Positions 46,319 to 59,346 of a stretch of 64,000 nucleotides of DNA are shown one piece after another (the first letter of the stretch is position 1; each line of letters opens with the position of its first letter). This stretch comes from Symsagittifera roscoffensis. Taxonomy: Eukaryota > Xenacoelomorpha > Acoela > Convolutidae. The stretch spans positions 20,062,660 through 20,126,659 of the forward strand of contig NC_087069.1 of the NCBI RefSeq assembly GCF_963678635.1, read 5' to 3'. The translations under genes and the position numbers were made by a program. Under the pieces are notes generated by a model. That model was not told where the DNA came from, made no database searches, and was given only the letters and a program-made list of their open reading frames with translations.

Positions 46319-46447
46319 AGCATTTCATGCTCAAGTTTCTCGCATGAAATGCTCTTGCATGAAAGTTTCTCGCATGAAAATCTATTCTCTTCATGCGAGA
46401 AACTTTCTCGCATGAAAGTTTCTCGCATGAAAATCTATTCTCTTGAG
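46318..46447. repeat. Cluster of short inverted and direct repeats
   Basis: The word tttctcgcatgaaa and its complement recur six or more times in 130 bases, with the longer unit catgaaaatctattctctt repeated. Opposed copies (cgcatgaa / ttcatgcg) can fold into hairpins. It sits right at the edge of the inverted junction-repeat fragment. Confidence 0.6.
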
Positions 46448-46713
46448 TAGATAAAAATCATCATCTCCATCGAAGATGGATCAACCCTTTCCCCCCAACT
46501 CTTAGCACCTCATCCTTGTCAAAACTAATCCAAATATCAATTAAATTCAAGTCAGGACATGACAGGATGCTAAAAGTTCATATGAGTCAATAAAAGTTTT
46601 CCGTCCCGAGACCCTTCCGGATTCTTGAATCCGGTGAATCAAGCTCCTTAAGTTCGATTTCACGACAACACGGAAGGCTGGTTTCTTACCCTTCACCGTT
46701 GTTCGCAACGTCC

Positions 46714-46745
46714 TTGCAACTATTGTAGCAGCACAATAGTTGCAA
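46714..46745. other. Perfect 13-bp hairpin with 6-base loop
   Basis: TTGCAACTATTGT, loop agcagc, then ACAATAGTTGCAA. The pairing continues outward with a bulge (aacgtcc against ggaacgtt). It lies between the PHD ORF and the GC-rich element array. No function is known. Confidence 0.7.
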
Positions 46746-47523
46746 CTCGGAACGTTCTCTGCAATCTGCTGCTGTTTTTCTTCAATTTCGACTTCTTCAA
46801 TTTCGATAAAGTTGTTCTCGTCAGCGCAACTAATGTTGTTGTGTTTTTTCTCTCGTTTCTTGTTAAAATGGCCGTTTCAGCATTTCTCAGAAATGTGACG
46901 TCATCATTCGAATTTTTGAAATTTTAAAATACTAGAATATTCCAGCCTTCACCGTTTGGCTAAACGTTCCAATAACGCCCTTAGTTCTTAAAAAACACCA
47001 ATCCGGAAGGCTTACTGCTAAAATTCCGAATTCTGCAGAGATTGCATTTTTGACATTCTGGTCGAATGTCACAAAAGAATATCGGAAGAACCGAACTACA
47101 ATCGCGGGAAAGTAGTCGAAAAAGCAGCGGGGAATTGCTATTCGCAATTTCCAGATATAAGATTATACGAGAGTAGAGCTGTCTCATTCTTAACAGAAAA
47201 CAGAGTGATCGCGAGTGGAGAAGAAAGCGAACCAGTATTGGACCAGAGTGAACCTTCGATGGAAAGAAGGAAAACCGAAGACTCCCAATGGTCCAGCCCA
47301 AAAACTCATTTCTCAAGCTGGAATTTATTCATTTAAAACTCCTCGAGTCAAACTTAATTCCTCAGTTATTCTAGAGTTGCTTGTTAACTTAGTTACTCAA
47401 ATTCTAGAATGTGCCGGTATGTGAGTACCCAATTTAAATTTCTTGAGTGTGTTTTATATTGTTATGTTGAGGAAAGAAAAGTTTTAGGTTGATCCATCTG
47501 AAACGGACCAAGGTCCACTGTCT

Positions 47524-48366
47524 AATAAAAAGTAAATATGCGGATTGTTCCGACCCTGTTTTTAATGGCGTTCGCGTGTTTTAGTTATTTTGAGACTTAA
47601 GTATGGGGACGTTCTTATTTTCTAGAGTTGGGGGTACTTTGGTAGTGGCCTTTAGGCTGTAACAAATGTTTTAGTCTCATGTCGCAAGTGAACCGAATTG
47701 GCTCCGACCGTTTGAGGTAGAATAACACAAGAGATAGTGTCCCTGACTCTTGCGCTAATGTTATAGGGCCTATTTTTCCTTAACCTCATATGTGAATTAA
47801 GTAGGCGACTGTTACATAGTGTTCTTATGGCGCTCCTGGGTGTATTTACGACATCAAGACTACAGGATTAAACCCACTTGACACAGCTCCGGGCTACTTG
47901 CCCATTCTAGAGTACCGGTGGTACGGTTCAGCGGGAATAGGTAAACCTTCCGGTTGTACCGTGATAGCTTTTTAAGAAAACTCGAGAAAGTTTCCGGGCA
48001 CGCTCTCCGAACGAGGCCTAGCTAACCGAGTAAGAGGGGGTAACTAGGGGGACAAAAAACGAGCAAAAGAGGAAAAGCAAAAAAAAAAGAATAGAAAGAG
48101 GAACAAAAAAACCATAAAACTTGCTCAATTCGAATTTTTTAAAAATTGCATTTCACATTAAAATCAAGACAACATTTTTCTCAAGGTCAAACTTCCAAAT
48201 ATGACCGACTGGCACATACTCCCCGGACTCAAGATCGATGTCCTCATCGCGTGTCGTCGTCTGTCAGTGAGCCCCCAGAATGTTGAGTGCGGCTCAAGAT
48301 ACGGCGTCAGTGGTCATTTACAGAAGTTTGCAGGAAATTGAAGTTTATATACACCCCGAAATTCAC
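47524..48366 (-). repeat. 0.84-kb junction repeat, unit 1
   Basis: Starts aataaaaagtaaatatgcgg. About 97% similar by eye to the adjoining unit 48,367-49,211 and to 54,463-55,312. It has no ORF. Direct repetition at the junction of element copies suggests terminal or long internal repeats used in tandem amplification or unequal exchange. Confidence 0.8.
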
Positions 48367-49211
48367 AATAAAAAGTAAATATGCGGATTGTTCCGACCCT
48401 GTTTTTAATGGCGTTTGCGTGTTTTAGTTATTTTGAATCTTAAGTATGGGGACGTTCTTATTTTCTAGAGTTGGGGGTACTTTGGTAGTGGCCTTTAGGC
48501 TGTAACAAATGTTTTAGTCTCATGTCGCAAGTGAACCAAATTGGCTCCGATCGTTTGAGGTAGAATAACACAAGAGATAGTGTCCCTGACTCTTGCGCTA
48601 ATGTTATAGGGCCTATTTTTCCTTAGCCTCATATGTGACTTAAGTAGGCGACTGTTACATAGTGTTCTTATGGCGCTCCTGGGTATATTTACGACATCAA
48701 GACTACAGGATCAAACCCACTTGACACAGCTCCGGGCTACTTGCCCATTCTAGAGTACCGGTGGTACGGTTCAGCGGGAATAGGTAAACCTTCCGGTTGT
48801 ACCGTGATAGCTTTTTAAGAAAACTCGAGAAAGTTTCCTGGCACGCTCTCCGAACGAGGCCTAGCTAACCGAGTAAGGGGGGGGGGGACTAGGGGGACAA
48901 AAAACGAGCAAAAGACAAAAAGCAAAAAAAAAGACTAGAAAGAGGAACAAAAAAACCATAAAACTTGCTCAATTCAAATTTTTTAAAAATTGCATTTCAC
49001 ATTAAAATCAAGACAACATTTTTCTCAAGGTCAAACTTCCAAATATGACCGACTGGCATATACTGCCCGGACTCAAGATCGATGTCCTCATCGCGTGTCG
49101 TCGTCTGTCAGTGAGCCCCCAGAAAGTTGAGTGCGGCTCAAGATACGGCGCCAGTGGTCATTTACAGAAGTTTGCAGGAAAATGAAGTTTATATACACCC
49201 CGAAATTCACA
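48367..49211 (-). repeat. 0.84-kb junction repeat, unit 2
   Basis: Direct tandem copy of 47,524-48,366, beginning at the same aataaaaagtaaatatgcgg. It contains a run of ten or more G near 48,878. Confidence 0.8.
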
Positions 49212-51376
49212 ACCATGCAAAATTGTCACATTATCGCTAAACAGTGATCAGAATATGCATACACCTGCTGCCTGAATTTCCGTTTTGTAAGCTAATGATT
49301 GAAAATTCTTTTGTTTTACCCATTCAGAAAAATGTCATGCAGCATTTTGATTTATATAGTAGGCATATTATACTAGTAACAATAATTTTCCAAGCTCAAG
49401 AGTTCCTTTCACCAGATCTCACTCAAGTTCGCTCTTTGGTCCTCCGGCACAGCTCCCAGGACACTTGGGTATCGAGAAGGCTTTGTCAATTACCACCCTC
49501 TGACTGGATGCTTCCACCATCGCCATATGTAAGGGGTAGTGGCTTCCACACAGATTGGCCATTACCGATCCCAGTAGAGAATTTGCATTCGTTGGCAAAC
49601 TGTAAGCTTCACTCACGGGAAATGCCATCTCCGCCTCAAGAACCATCTTCCATCCTCTGATGTGCTTTTGGGCCATCTGCAACACTCCAGGCCATGATTC
49701 CACGCTAAACGCCGTCACTAGTTGGTGTTCGGTTTCTAGCATCTCCAGTGATTGCAAGCTGCACGTCCTCGAGAAGAATTCCAACGCCGTCGCTATGTTC
49801 ACCGTGGTGCTCGTATAGCACTCAGCTACTATCTGCACCTCACTTTTCTCCTTCTCCGTGATGTCTCTAAACCACGTGGCTAGGTCATCCTTCTGAAACG
49901 ATTGTATTCTGACGCAGGATCGTCCATCACAGGCATGTTCTCCACCTCCACACACCAGGTCCAGACAACTACCCGGTTCCATTTTCTTCACTAGCTTTTC
50001 TTGTTTGCCCGTCGTTTCCTCGATTCCTTTCGCTGAGGTAAGATTAATTTGTGCACCACGTTCAGATTCCCCAAATCTTCTTCCTTCGCTGGTGACAGTC
50101 TCACTCGCTCCGTGATTTCTTCAATCAAACTCGCGTGTGGATGAGGGCACCAAGAGGGTCAGAGCAACTTACAAACAATCCCCAAATTTGTGACCAACAT
50201 GTCTGTTAGAGTGCGGCCTGCTGATCACCACTAGCATATTCTTGAGTAACAGACTCCGTCGGATCGATCTCGATGGTTTTCTCCGTCCACAACTTCAACA
50301 ATTCTGCCACCTCAAAATTCATGTAGGCAGTTCCGGCCTCCGAATCCAAAAAAAAGGTTGTAAGCTATTCCCATTACTCCAAACACATATTGATAATCTC
50401 CACGTTTTGTGGGTTTCGCATAATCTTCTGCTCGGACCAAGCTACGATGTACGTCGTGCCCCTCCTCGATTTTCTTGTTGTAGAACCTCCGTATTTCATC
50501 AAGTTTCCCATGGCTCTCTAGAGACTGCCTCGAGCTCTCTTCTTTTTCCGATTCCAGTGCCCTGGTGTACGTTCAAGATAAAAATGGAGACTCTCCTTTC
50601 CAATTTTAGTTCCCTTCGCTTTTTGATAGCAAATTTGTACAGTAGTGTCGGTTATCACTGACATAATCCACTTCAAGAAACAAGTGGCATCTTTTCTTCT
50701 CGCTAGGCTTAATCCCGACTTGTCTCGAGCAATATGTTGCACCAGCATTTGGAACACCTGGAGATTCTCTCCGCCCAGTTTAAATTTATTGTGCGAGGTC
50801 AACGCTTCCAATGCCACTCCCGCAAGACTCCACGTGAACATCAACTATCCTGCCGTTCGGACAAAAGGATTCGCCATCAATGGCAACTCATCGCATCTTC
50901 AAAATACTCAAGCAGCAGGTTCTCCCAAGATCGCCCCAACTGGTTTCCCAATTCTAGTTTGTTAACTTCGGCCTTCTGCTGGGTAGCCCAATGCCGCCGC
51001 TTGCTGGATACCCTGCGATCAAGCTCCTTCAGGCGCTTCTCCAGTTCTTTCGTGGTCTCCAGAGCTATCCACCAAGTCCGAGCGGTATTCCTCGTCGCAT
51101 TACTCTCCAAAGGATCGCAAGTCACTTGCTTCCCAATGGCTTGGTGTTGCGTCGAAAACGACTCCTTGCGGATGCCACTTCCCACGTCTGTCCACTAGTC
51201 GAAACCTGGGTGCTGAGCTTCTCTTGTAGGCCGCTGTTTTCCCTCATGCGAGAATAATGGCAGCCGTCTCTTTTAGATTCTTCTCTGAAACCGCATCCGC
51301 CGAAGGACTCGTTCCCTCTGTCTCCCGTTTCCTCTTCCTAGACCTTTTTCCCTTACTCGGGGCGTTGTCACCACCA

Positions 51377-52111
51377 TCATTGTTTCCACTTCTTTGTCCA
51401 GGTCCCTCTTTCCCGACTCTTGCCTCCCCCTTCTCTAGCTTTAAGAATATTAGTATTTTCAATCATATTACTAAACTTACTTTTATCATCAGTTTTCATG
51501 TTTAAAATAGAGCTATATTTACATGGGTTGGCCCCGGCATCCTGATTCTGCTTCCTTAGGCCAATCATCTTCTCGAGCAGTCCTTTACTCCCTTTCTTGT
51601 CCAGTCCAGTGGCGACCAGGACTGGCTCCATAAACTTCACTACTGTGTTCCACAGGTCTTCCTTGAAGTCATCTACTCCAACTTTGTTTTCCACCCCCTC
51701 GTTGAACACATCCAGGAAGTTTCGCCACGCCTCCTCGTCCAACGTGCTCAAGAACATGTCTTTGTTGCCTTGAAAGGTGTTCTCCTCTCTTGCTTCGTCG
51801 GTTAGGAGCACCATACCCATGTTGGATGGTTCACTCGTTAGTGGCAGCTCAAGATTCTTCCGGGGATATCCCGAAGGTGGGGTGGCCGTGTTTGCCCAGT
51901 CGTCCCCACTCAGTTTTTGTAGTAGCTCACGTGTGGTGCCGGGGCTAAACTCACTGTTCGTTGCCCCTCCGTCTGGCGTATTTCCCATCTCCATTTCCTC
52001 TCTAGCTTCACTGAGATTTTCGTCCATACTCTCCCCTCTCCTGACTCTGACTGGTTCCTCTCTAGCGCTGCAGTGAAACTGTTCTCCACTGGAAGGTTCT
52101 TCCTGTCTCAT
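51377..52111 (-). other. Conserved 244-codon ORF of the element, copy A
   Basis: One of the longest open frames in the array. It starts MRQEEPSSGEQF and is acidic in the first half (EAREEMEMG), with a helical middle (MFLSTLDEEAWRNFLDVF) and a basic end (GGGKSRERGTWTKKWKQ). It is nearly identical to 58,612-59,346 (two residue differences). No known domain was recognised. Part of a fossil element; whether it is translated is unknown. Confidence 0.45.
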
Positions 52112-54462
52112 TGGGTTCCCACAGTCAGGGGTGAAGGTGCCGTCGGGTCTGCTGTCTTATAATCCGTGAGGGATACACACAGGGGTCCTGCTGCATTCAG
52201 CCTTTTCCCTTCTTGCCTCAACTCCAACGCCTCCAGACCATAAGGCGCTCGGTATTTTCTAGTGGCAAACATCATATTTACTTCAGTGCAATATGATCCT
52301 CCGCCACGATCATCCTTCCATCGTCATGAATCGGCAGTTTGTTCTCGAGTCAAGCCTCCTCAAGTGTTCTCAAGACATCTCGAACCTCAAACTTAGGGGT
52401 ATCGAGCCTCGCATCTTCTTTTCTTCTTTGCTTGTGTAGTCCACGAATTTATCTTAATCTCACACGTGTGAAAATACACCGCTGCCGAGTATCCAATAAG
52501 CAAAGGATCCCAGCCCTCCTTGAATTCTCTCTGTTGTCTCTCTACCGTGGCTCTCGCGCGCAGGGAAGGAACTACCGGGGGTCTGTTGATTCCAAGGTCA
52601 TTCTTCTCACCGTGGCGAACTCGGGGACGGCAGCAGGGAGGACATCTCGCTCTAGAATCGTTTCCAATTCCTTCTTCGTGAATTCGAAACTTTTCGTCCA
52701 CGCAGGGATTCTCAAGACTTCCCTCTTGTCCCTTGTCACTGGATTCAGGTTTCAAAACTTGGGATAGACCTCGATGGGACCCTTGCCTTTTCCTCCCATT
52801 CTCCACTGCAGTTGTCCCCTGAAATTGTATACCACTAGCTCTGGATCCTTTATTTTTCCAAAAAGCACAGTCTCGCTCATCTGCGCTCTCAAGACTTCTT
52901 GTCTGCACCAGTTGAGTGCTGTCCCATCTAGAGTGCTGATCAGGCTCACATGCACCACCGAGTGTCGATACGCAACCACGAGTGGATCCGGGACTGCATA
53001 CGTCACTGCTGGCCCGTAAAAGCAGGTCGCCACTTCCCCCAAGCTTCTGATCATCCCCAGTGGATCAGATCTCATGGCCAAACACCAGTCAGTAAGAAGG
53101 GGTATGCCCCATTTGCCTCTCTCAACTCTTCTCTCGTCTTGGGGCTTCTCACCTCGCCCGTCAAGTATCGATTTGGCATCAGCAGGTTTTCCACAAGCAA
53201 TGTCTTCACTCCGGCAGCATACTTGTACGAATAGGTCTCCATACTCGAGTGAGCCTTCGTTACCAATAGGGGTTCACCATACTTCATCAACCGATGGAAC
53301 ACCGTCATTTCCCCATGCGTCAAGAGTATCAGCGTCAGATAACCATCAACCCGGAGTGTTCTTACGCCCCTACTGAACATCTACGCCGGCCCCATATCGA
53401 ATAGGTACCTGGGGTACACTAAGTACAAAGCCAGAAAGAGGTACGAACGCTTCAAAGATGTTGTTTCCTGCGTAGAACTTTTTTCAGATACTTTTTTCCC
53501 CAGCATGAAATCAAGAATCTCAAGATCTCGTAGTCCCTCCTTGTCTTCACCTCGCCTTCGCATGATTTGTCCAAAAATCACCAACAGTGACTTCATTAGC
53601 TGCTGTGACAAATCTTCCCAACGTCATCTCCCTCTCTTCTGCCACCTCTAGCTGCTCTTCAATAAAATTCCATATTTGTTTGATGAGGGGTGAAGCACTC
53701 TCCCTCATCTAGTCCTTCGCATTCTCAAGCCTCGGGTTCAGAAACGGCCATCTCCCTCTTTCTTGTGTTAAGCGATATCCTATCGACCCTCATTGTTTCT
53801 CGGCCGCGGCCACATTCTTTCTTTTCTTATTTGGTCCACTCGCACTGCTGGTGGAGCTCGTGATTGTCAGGCTGGCTGTAAGATGGGTTATCGCAAGATG
53901 ATCGTCCCCAATATCCGGGTTGAACTTCAGCTGTCTGGCGAGGTTCGACACCTCAAGGAAGAGAACCTCATCCAGCACAATCAAGATATCTGCTAACTCG
54001 CAGAATCCCCTCAGAGCATGAGATACATCTGCCCATGCCGCTGCCTGTCCAGACTTAAAGAGTCTCAAGTTTGTTGGCTCCAACTCAAGATTCGGAGCGG
54101 CCATAGGCATCCGCCACGCATTGCCCTCCGCTATCAAGAATAAAATTGCATATACAAACTGGAATGCTGGTGGCATGCTCGCGTAGCCTGGCGATGAAGT
54201 GAAATGTGGACAACCGAAGTTTTCCAATGATCCAGCCCAAAAACTCATTTCTCATGCTGATACTTATTCATTTAAAACTCCTCGAGTCGAACATAATTCC
54301 TCAGTTATTCTAGAGTTGCTTGTTAATTTAGTTACTCCAATTCTAGAGTGTGCCGGTATGTGAGTACCCAATTTAAATTTCTTGAGTGTATTTTATAATG
54401 TTATGTTGAGGAAAGGAGAGTTTTTGGTTGATCCATCTGAAACGAACCAAGGTCCACTGTCT

Positions 54463-55312
54463 AATAAAAATAAATATGCGGATTGTTCCGACCCTGTTTT
54501 TAATGGCGTTCGTGTGTTTTAGTTATTTTGAGACTTATGGGGACGTTCTTATTTTCTAGAGTTGGGGGTACTTTGGTAGTGGCCTTTAGGCTGTAACAAA
54601 TGTTTTAGTCTCATGTCGCAAGTGAACCAAATTGGCTCCGATCGTTTGAGGTAGAATAACACAAGAGATAGTGTCCCTGACTCTTGCGCTAATGTTATAG
54701 GGCCTATTTTTCCTTAGCCTCATATGTGACTTAAGTAGGCGACTGTTACATAGTGTTCTTATGGCGCTCCTGGGTATATTTACGACATCAAGACTACAGG
54801 ATCAAACCCACTTGACACAGCTCCGGGTTACTTGCCCATTCTAGAGTACCGGTGGTACGGTTCAGCGGGAATAGGTAAACCTTCCGGTTGTACCGTGATA
54901 GCTTTTTAAGAAAACTCGAGAAAGTTTCCTGGCACGCTCTCCGAACGAGGCCTAGCTAACCGAGTAAGGGAGGGGTAACTAGGGGGACAAAAAACGAGCA
55001 AAAGACAAAAAGCAAAACAAAAGAAAACAAAAAAGAATAGAAAGAGGAACAAAAAAACCATAAAACTTGCTCACTTCGAATTTTTGAAAAATGGCATTTC
55101 GCCTTAAAATCAAGACAACATTTTTCTCAAGGTCAAACTTCCAAATATGACCGACTGACACATACTCCCCGGACTCAAGATCGATGTCCTCATCGCGTGT
55201 CGTCGTCTGTCAGTGAGCCCCCAGAATGTTGAAGGCGGCTCAAGATACGGCGCCAGTGGTCATTTACAGAAGTTTGCAGGAAATTGAAGTTTAAATGCAC
55301 CACGAAATTCAC
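54463..55312 (-). repeat. 0.84-kb junction repeat, unit 3
   Basis: A single unit at the end of copy B, matching 47,524-48,366 and 48,367-49,211. Here it is not tandemly doubled. Confidence 0.8.
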
Positions 55313-58300
55313 AACCATGCAAAATTGTCACATTATCGCTAAACAGTGATCAGAATCTGCATACACCGGCAGCCTGAATTTCCGTGTTGTAAGCTAATGA
55401 TTGAAAATTCTTTTGTTTTACCCATTCAGAAAATGTCATGCAGCATTTTGATTTATATAGTAGGCATATTATACTAGTAACAATAATTTTTCATTGTAAT
55501 TTCTTTTCCGTGCCCTCAGATTTTATCCGAGTTCACACTCAAGCCCATTTTTCTTTGTACCACTTACGACTCAAAAACCAATCTTTGAACACCCTCTTCA
55601 GTTCGTGCTCCTTGTCTTCGAGGTACTGGGTCCTGACACATTCGACATCGTAATCTGCCTTGCCAGTTCTTCTTCGTCATCGGAACTGATTACGATCTCT
55701 TCCCGTGCCTTCAGCTTTTCTTAGGACCCTATTCACTCCCTTTGCTCTTCTGGTCTTTTCTCCTGATTCGGTAGTTCTTTCACTTCAGATTCCCTATTCC
55801 TGTCAAGTCTTCCTCCGATATCAATTTCCTCGCTTTGGTATTGTCTCGAGACACTCAACCAACTCTTTTGCAACCGGTGGTTATCGCATTACGACGGTTT
55901 AACATGGGCCCCTTGAAAGCTTCCGGTCAAATTTCGGCCAGGAACTGTCGATACTTCTTCTGATGTTTCTTCATGTGATCCTTCGTCACCGTGTATAACC
56001 AAGACGTCAACGTCGCTCGAAATCAAGGGAAGAATCTTATGCGACTCCACACGTGCCTCAACTTCATAGGTATAGAGAATATTTTGCACGCAGTCTCAAA
56101 CAACTCAAGCCTCCGGTTGTAGTCAATGGCATGTATTGATTCCGCTGTAGGTGCTCTCGACTCTCGATATTTTGTCACATTTTCCTCGATCCATCGCAAC
56201 GCCAGCATCGAGCTCACCACGAAAAGGGTGACCTTTTGCTGATGGTCAGGTAATCCGACTGACCGAATTTCTTCCACGTCACATATCAAGCAGAGGTTCG
56301 AATGCTCTGGATACCACACTGTCTGCGCCAGGCAGTGACATGGGCATTCACCATGTGTCAGGTTGATACTCCGGATGTTGCGTTCTCCGGAAGCTTCCAA
56401 CAGAGGCTCAAACTCCATCATCTTCTCATGTGTTACGTCATTCCCTTCCATAGCTGAGGCACTATTCATCGCTTTCCCGATCGTATTTTGTCTCTCGAAA
56501 TCACTCGTGTTTTCGTTTTCCAAGCTCATGAGTTCCTTCCACCAGATCTCACTCAAGTTCGCTCTTTGGTCCTCCGGCACAGCTCCCAGGACACTTGGGT
56601 ATCGAGAACTCTTTGTCAATTAACACCCTCTGACTGGATGCTTCCACCATCGCCATATGTAAGGGGTAGTGGCTTCCACACAGATTGGCCATTACCGATC
56701 CCAGTAGAGTGTTTGCATTCGTTGGCAAACTGTAGGCTTCACTCACGGGAAACGCCATCTCCACCTCAAGAACCATCTTCCATCCTCTGATGTGCTTTTG
56801 GGCCATCTGCAACACTCCAGGCCATGATTCCACGCTAAACGCCGTCACTAGTTGGTGTTCGGTTTCTAGCATCTCCAGTGATTGCAAGCTGTACGTCCTC
56901 GAGAAGAATCCCAACGCCGTCGCTCTGTTCACCGTGGTGCTCGTATAGCATTCACCTACTATCTGCACCTCGCTTTTCTCCTTCTCCGTGATGTCACTAA
57001 ACCACGTGTTCATCCTTCTGAAACGATTTTATTCTGACGCAGGATCGTCCATCACGGGCATGTTCTCCACCTCCACACACCAGGTCCAGACAACTACCCG
57101 GTTCCATCTTCTGCACTAGCTTTTCTTGTTTGCCCGTCGTTTCCTCGATTCCTTTCGCTGAGGTAAGATTAGTTTGTGCACCACGTTCAGATTCACCAAA
57201 TCGTCTTCCTTCGCTGGTGACAGTCTCACTCGCTCCGTGATTTCTTCAATCAAACTCGCGTGTGGATGAGGGCACCAAGAGGGTCAGAGCAACTTACAAA
57301 CAATCCCCAATTTTGTGACCAACATGTCGTTTCCTTTTCCTATCTTTAGTTCCACCCTCTTGTTAGAGTGCGGCCTGCTGATCACCCCTAGCTTTTTCTT
57401 GAGTAACAGACATAGGCTTGGCCTTTCCCTTTCCGTCGGATCGATCTCGATGGTTTTCTCCGTCCACAACTTCAACAATTCTGCCACCTCAAAATTCATG
57501 TAGGCACTTCCGACCTCCGAATCCAAAAAAAGGTTGTAAGCTATTCCCATTACTCCAGACACATATTGATATTCTCCACGTTTTGTGGATTTCGCATTTT
57601 CTTCTGCTCGCGCCAAGCTAAGATATACGTCGTGCCCCTCCTCGAATTTCTTGTTGTAGAACCTCCGTATTTCATCAAGTTTCCCATGGCTCTCTTCTTT
57701 TTCGATTCCAGTACCCTAGTATACGTTCAAGATAACAGTGGAGAAACTCCTTTCTAATTTTACTTCCCTTCGCTTTTTGATGGCAAATTAGTGTCGGTTA
57801 TTACTGACAAAATCCACTTCAAGAATCAAGTGGCATCTTTTCGTCTCGCTAGGCTTTATCCCGAGTTGTCTCGAGCAATATGTTGCATCAGCATTTGGAA
57901 CACCTGGAGACTCTTTCCGCCCAGTTTAAGTTTATCGTGCGAGGTCAACGCTTCCAATGCCACTCCCGCAAGACCCACGTGAACATCAACTGTCCTGCCG
58001 TGCGGACAAAAGGATTCGCCATCAATGGCAACGCTGACGACGGTGCTCTCATCGCATCTTCAAAATACTCAAACAGCAGGTTCTACCAAGATTGCCCTAA
58101 GTGGTTTCCCAATTCTAGTTTGTTAACTTCGGCCTTCTGCTGGGTAGCCCAATGCCGCCGCTTGCTGGATACCCTGCGATCAAGCCCCTTCAGTGGTCTC
58201 CAGAGCTATCCACCAAGGCCGAGCGGTATTCCTCGTCGCATTCCTCTCCAGAGGATCGCACGTCACTTGCTTCCCAATGGCCTGGTGTTGCGTCGAAAGC

Positions 58301-58611
58301 GACTCCTTGCAGATGTCCACTTCCCACGTCTGTCCACTAGTCGAACCCCTCTTCACATTTGTCTTCTGGGGTTTGAAGTCATCCTCCGTTCCCGGAGTCG
58401 TCGAGGCTTTCATTTCCCGCAGCACCTCGGCTAGACTCCTGGGTGCTGAGCTGCTCTTATAGGCCGCTTTTTTTTTCTCATGCGAGAATCATGGGAGCCG
58501 TCTCTTTCAGATTCTTCTCTGAAACCGCATCCGCCGAAAGACTCGTTTCCTCTGTCTCCCGTTTCCTCTTCCTAGACCTTTTTCCCTTACTCGGGGGCGT
58601 TGTTACCACCA

Positions 58612-59346
58612 TCATTGTTTCCACTTCTTTGTCCAGGTCCCTCTTTCCCGACTCTTGCCTCCCCCTTCTCTAGCTTTAAGAGTATTAGTATTTTCAATCA
58701 TATTACTAACCTTACTTTTATCATCAGTTTTCATGTTTAAAATAGAGCTATATTTACATGGGTTGGCCCCGGCATCCTGATTCTGCTTCCTTAGGCCAAT
58801 CATCTTCTCGAGCAGTCCTTTACTCCCTTTCTTGTCCAGTCCAGTGGCGACCAGGACTGGCTCCATAAACTTCACTACTGTGTTCCACAGGTCTTCCTTG
58901 AAGTCATCTACTCCAACTTTGTTTTCCACCCCCTCGTTGAACACATCCAGGAAGTTTCGCCACGCCTCCTCGTCCAACGTGCTCAAGAACATGTCTTTGT
59001 TGCCTTGAAAGGTGTTCTCCTCTCTTGCTTCGTCGGTTAGGAGCACCATACCCATGTTGGATGGTTCACTCGTTAGTGGCAGCTCAAGATTCTTCCGGGG
59101 ATATCCCGAAGGTGGGGTGGCCGTGTTTGCCCAGTCGTCCCCACTCAGTTTTTGTAGTAGCTCACGTGTGGTGCCGGGGCTAAACTCACTGTTCGTTGCC
59201 CCTCCGTCTGGCGTATTTCCCATCTCCATTTCCTCTCTAGCTTCACTGAGATTTTCGTCCATACTCTCCCCTCTCCTGACTCTGACTGGTTCCTCTCTAG
59301 CGCTGCAGTGAAACTGTTCTCCACTGGAAGGTTCTTCCTGTCTCAT
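58612..59346 (-). other. Conserved 244-codon ORF of the element, copy B
   Basis: Counterpart of 51,377-52,111 with two residue differences near the C-terminus. The DNA from about 58,716 to 59,505 appears identical to copy A, whereas neighbouring DNA differs by several percent, so this block has been homogenised or is under unusual constraint. Confidence 0.45.

Larger units (their letters stand above)
47271..54206 (-). mobile_element. GC-rich multi-ORF element, copy A (fossil)
   Basis: First of two adjoining copies of a large GC-rich element with sense on the minus strand. From high to low coordinates it has a body with several long open stretches (53,790-54,248; 52,752-53,380; 52,393-52,908; 51,377-52,111; 50,518-51,185; 49,419-49,991), a short junction segment, two tandem 0.84-kb repeats, and an end segment (47,271-47,523). 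The body matches copy B at a few percent divergence, but the two differ in block content, and copy A lacks the esterase end. It is broken, with many breaks. No reverse transcriptase, integrase, transposase or capsid is recognisable, so the family is unknown. The low divergence suggests a fairly young insertion or recent exchange between copies. Confidence 0.65.

Noticed and set aside
46318-46447. CRISPR-like array
   Set aside because: Repeats are irregular, occur in both orientations and have no uniform spacers; the setting is a eukaryotic genome.
47524-55312. Calling the 0.84-kb repeats LTRs of a retrovirus-like element
   Set aside because: No primer-binding site, polypurine tract, RT or integrase seen; the repeats are tandem in one place and single in another, so the class stays open.
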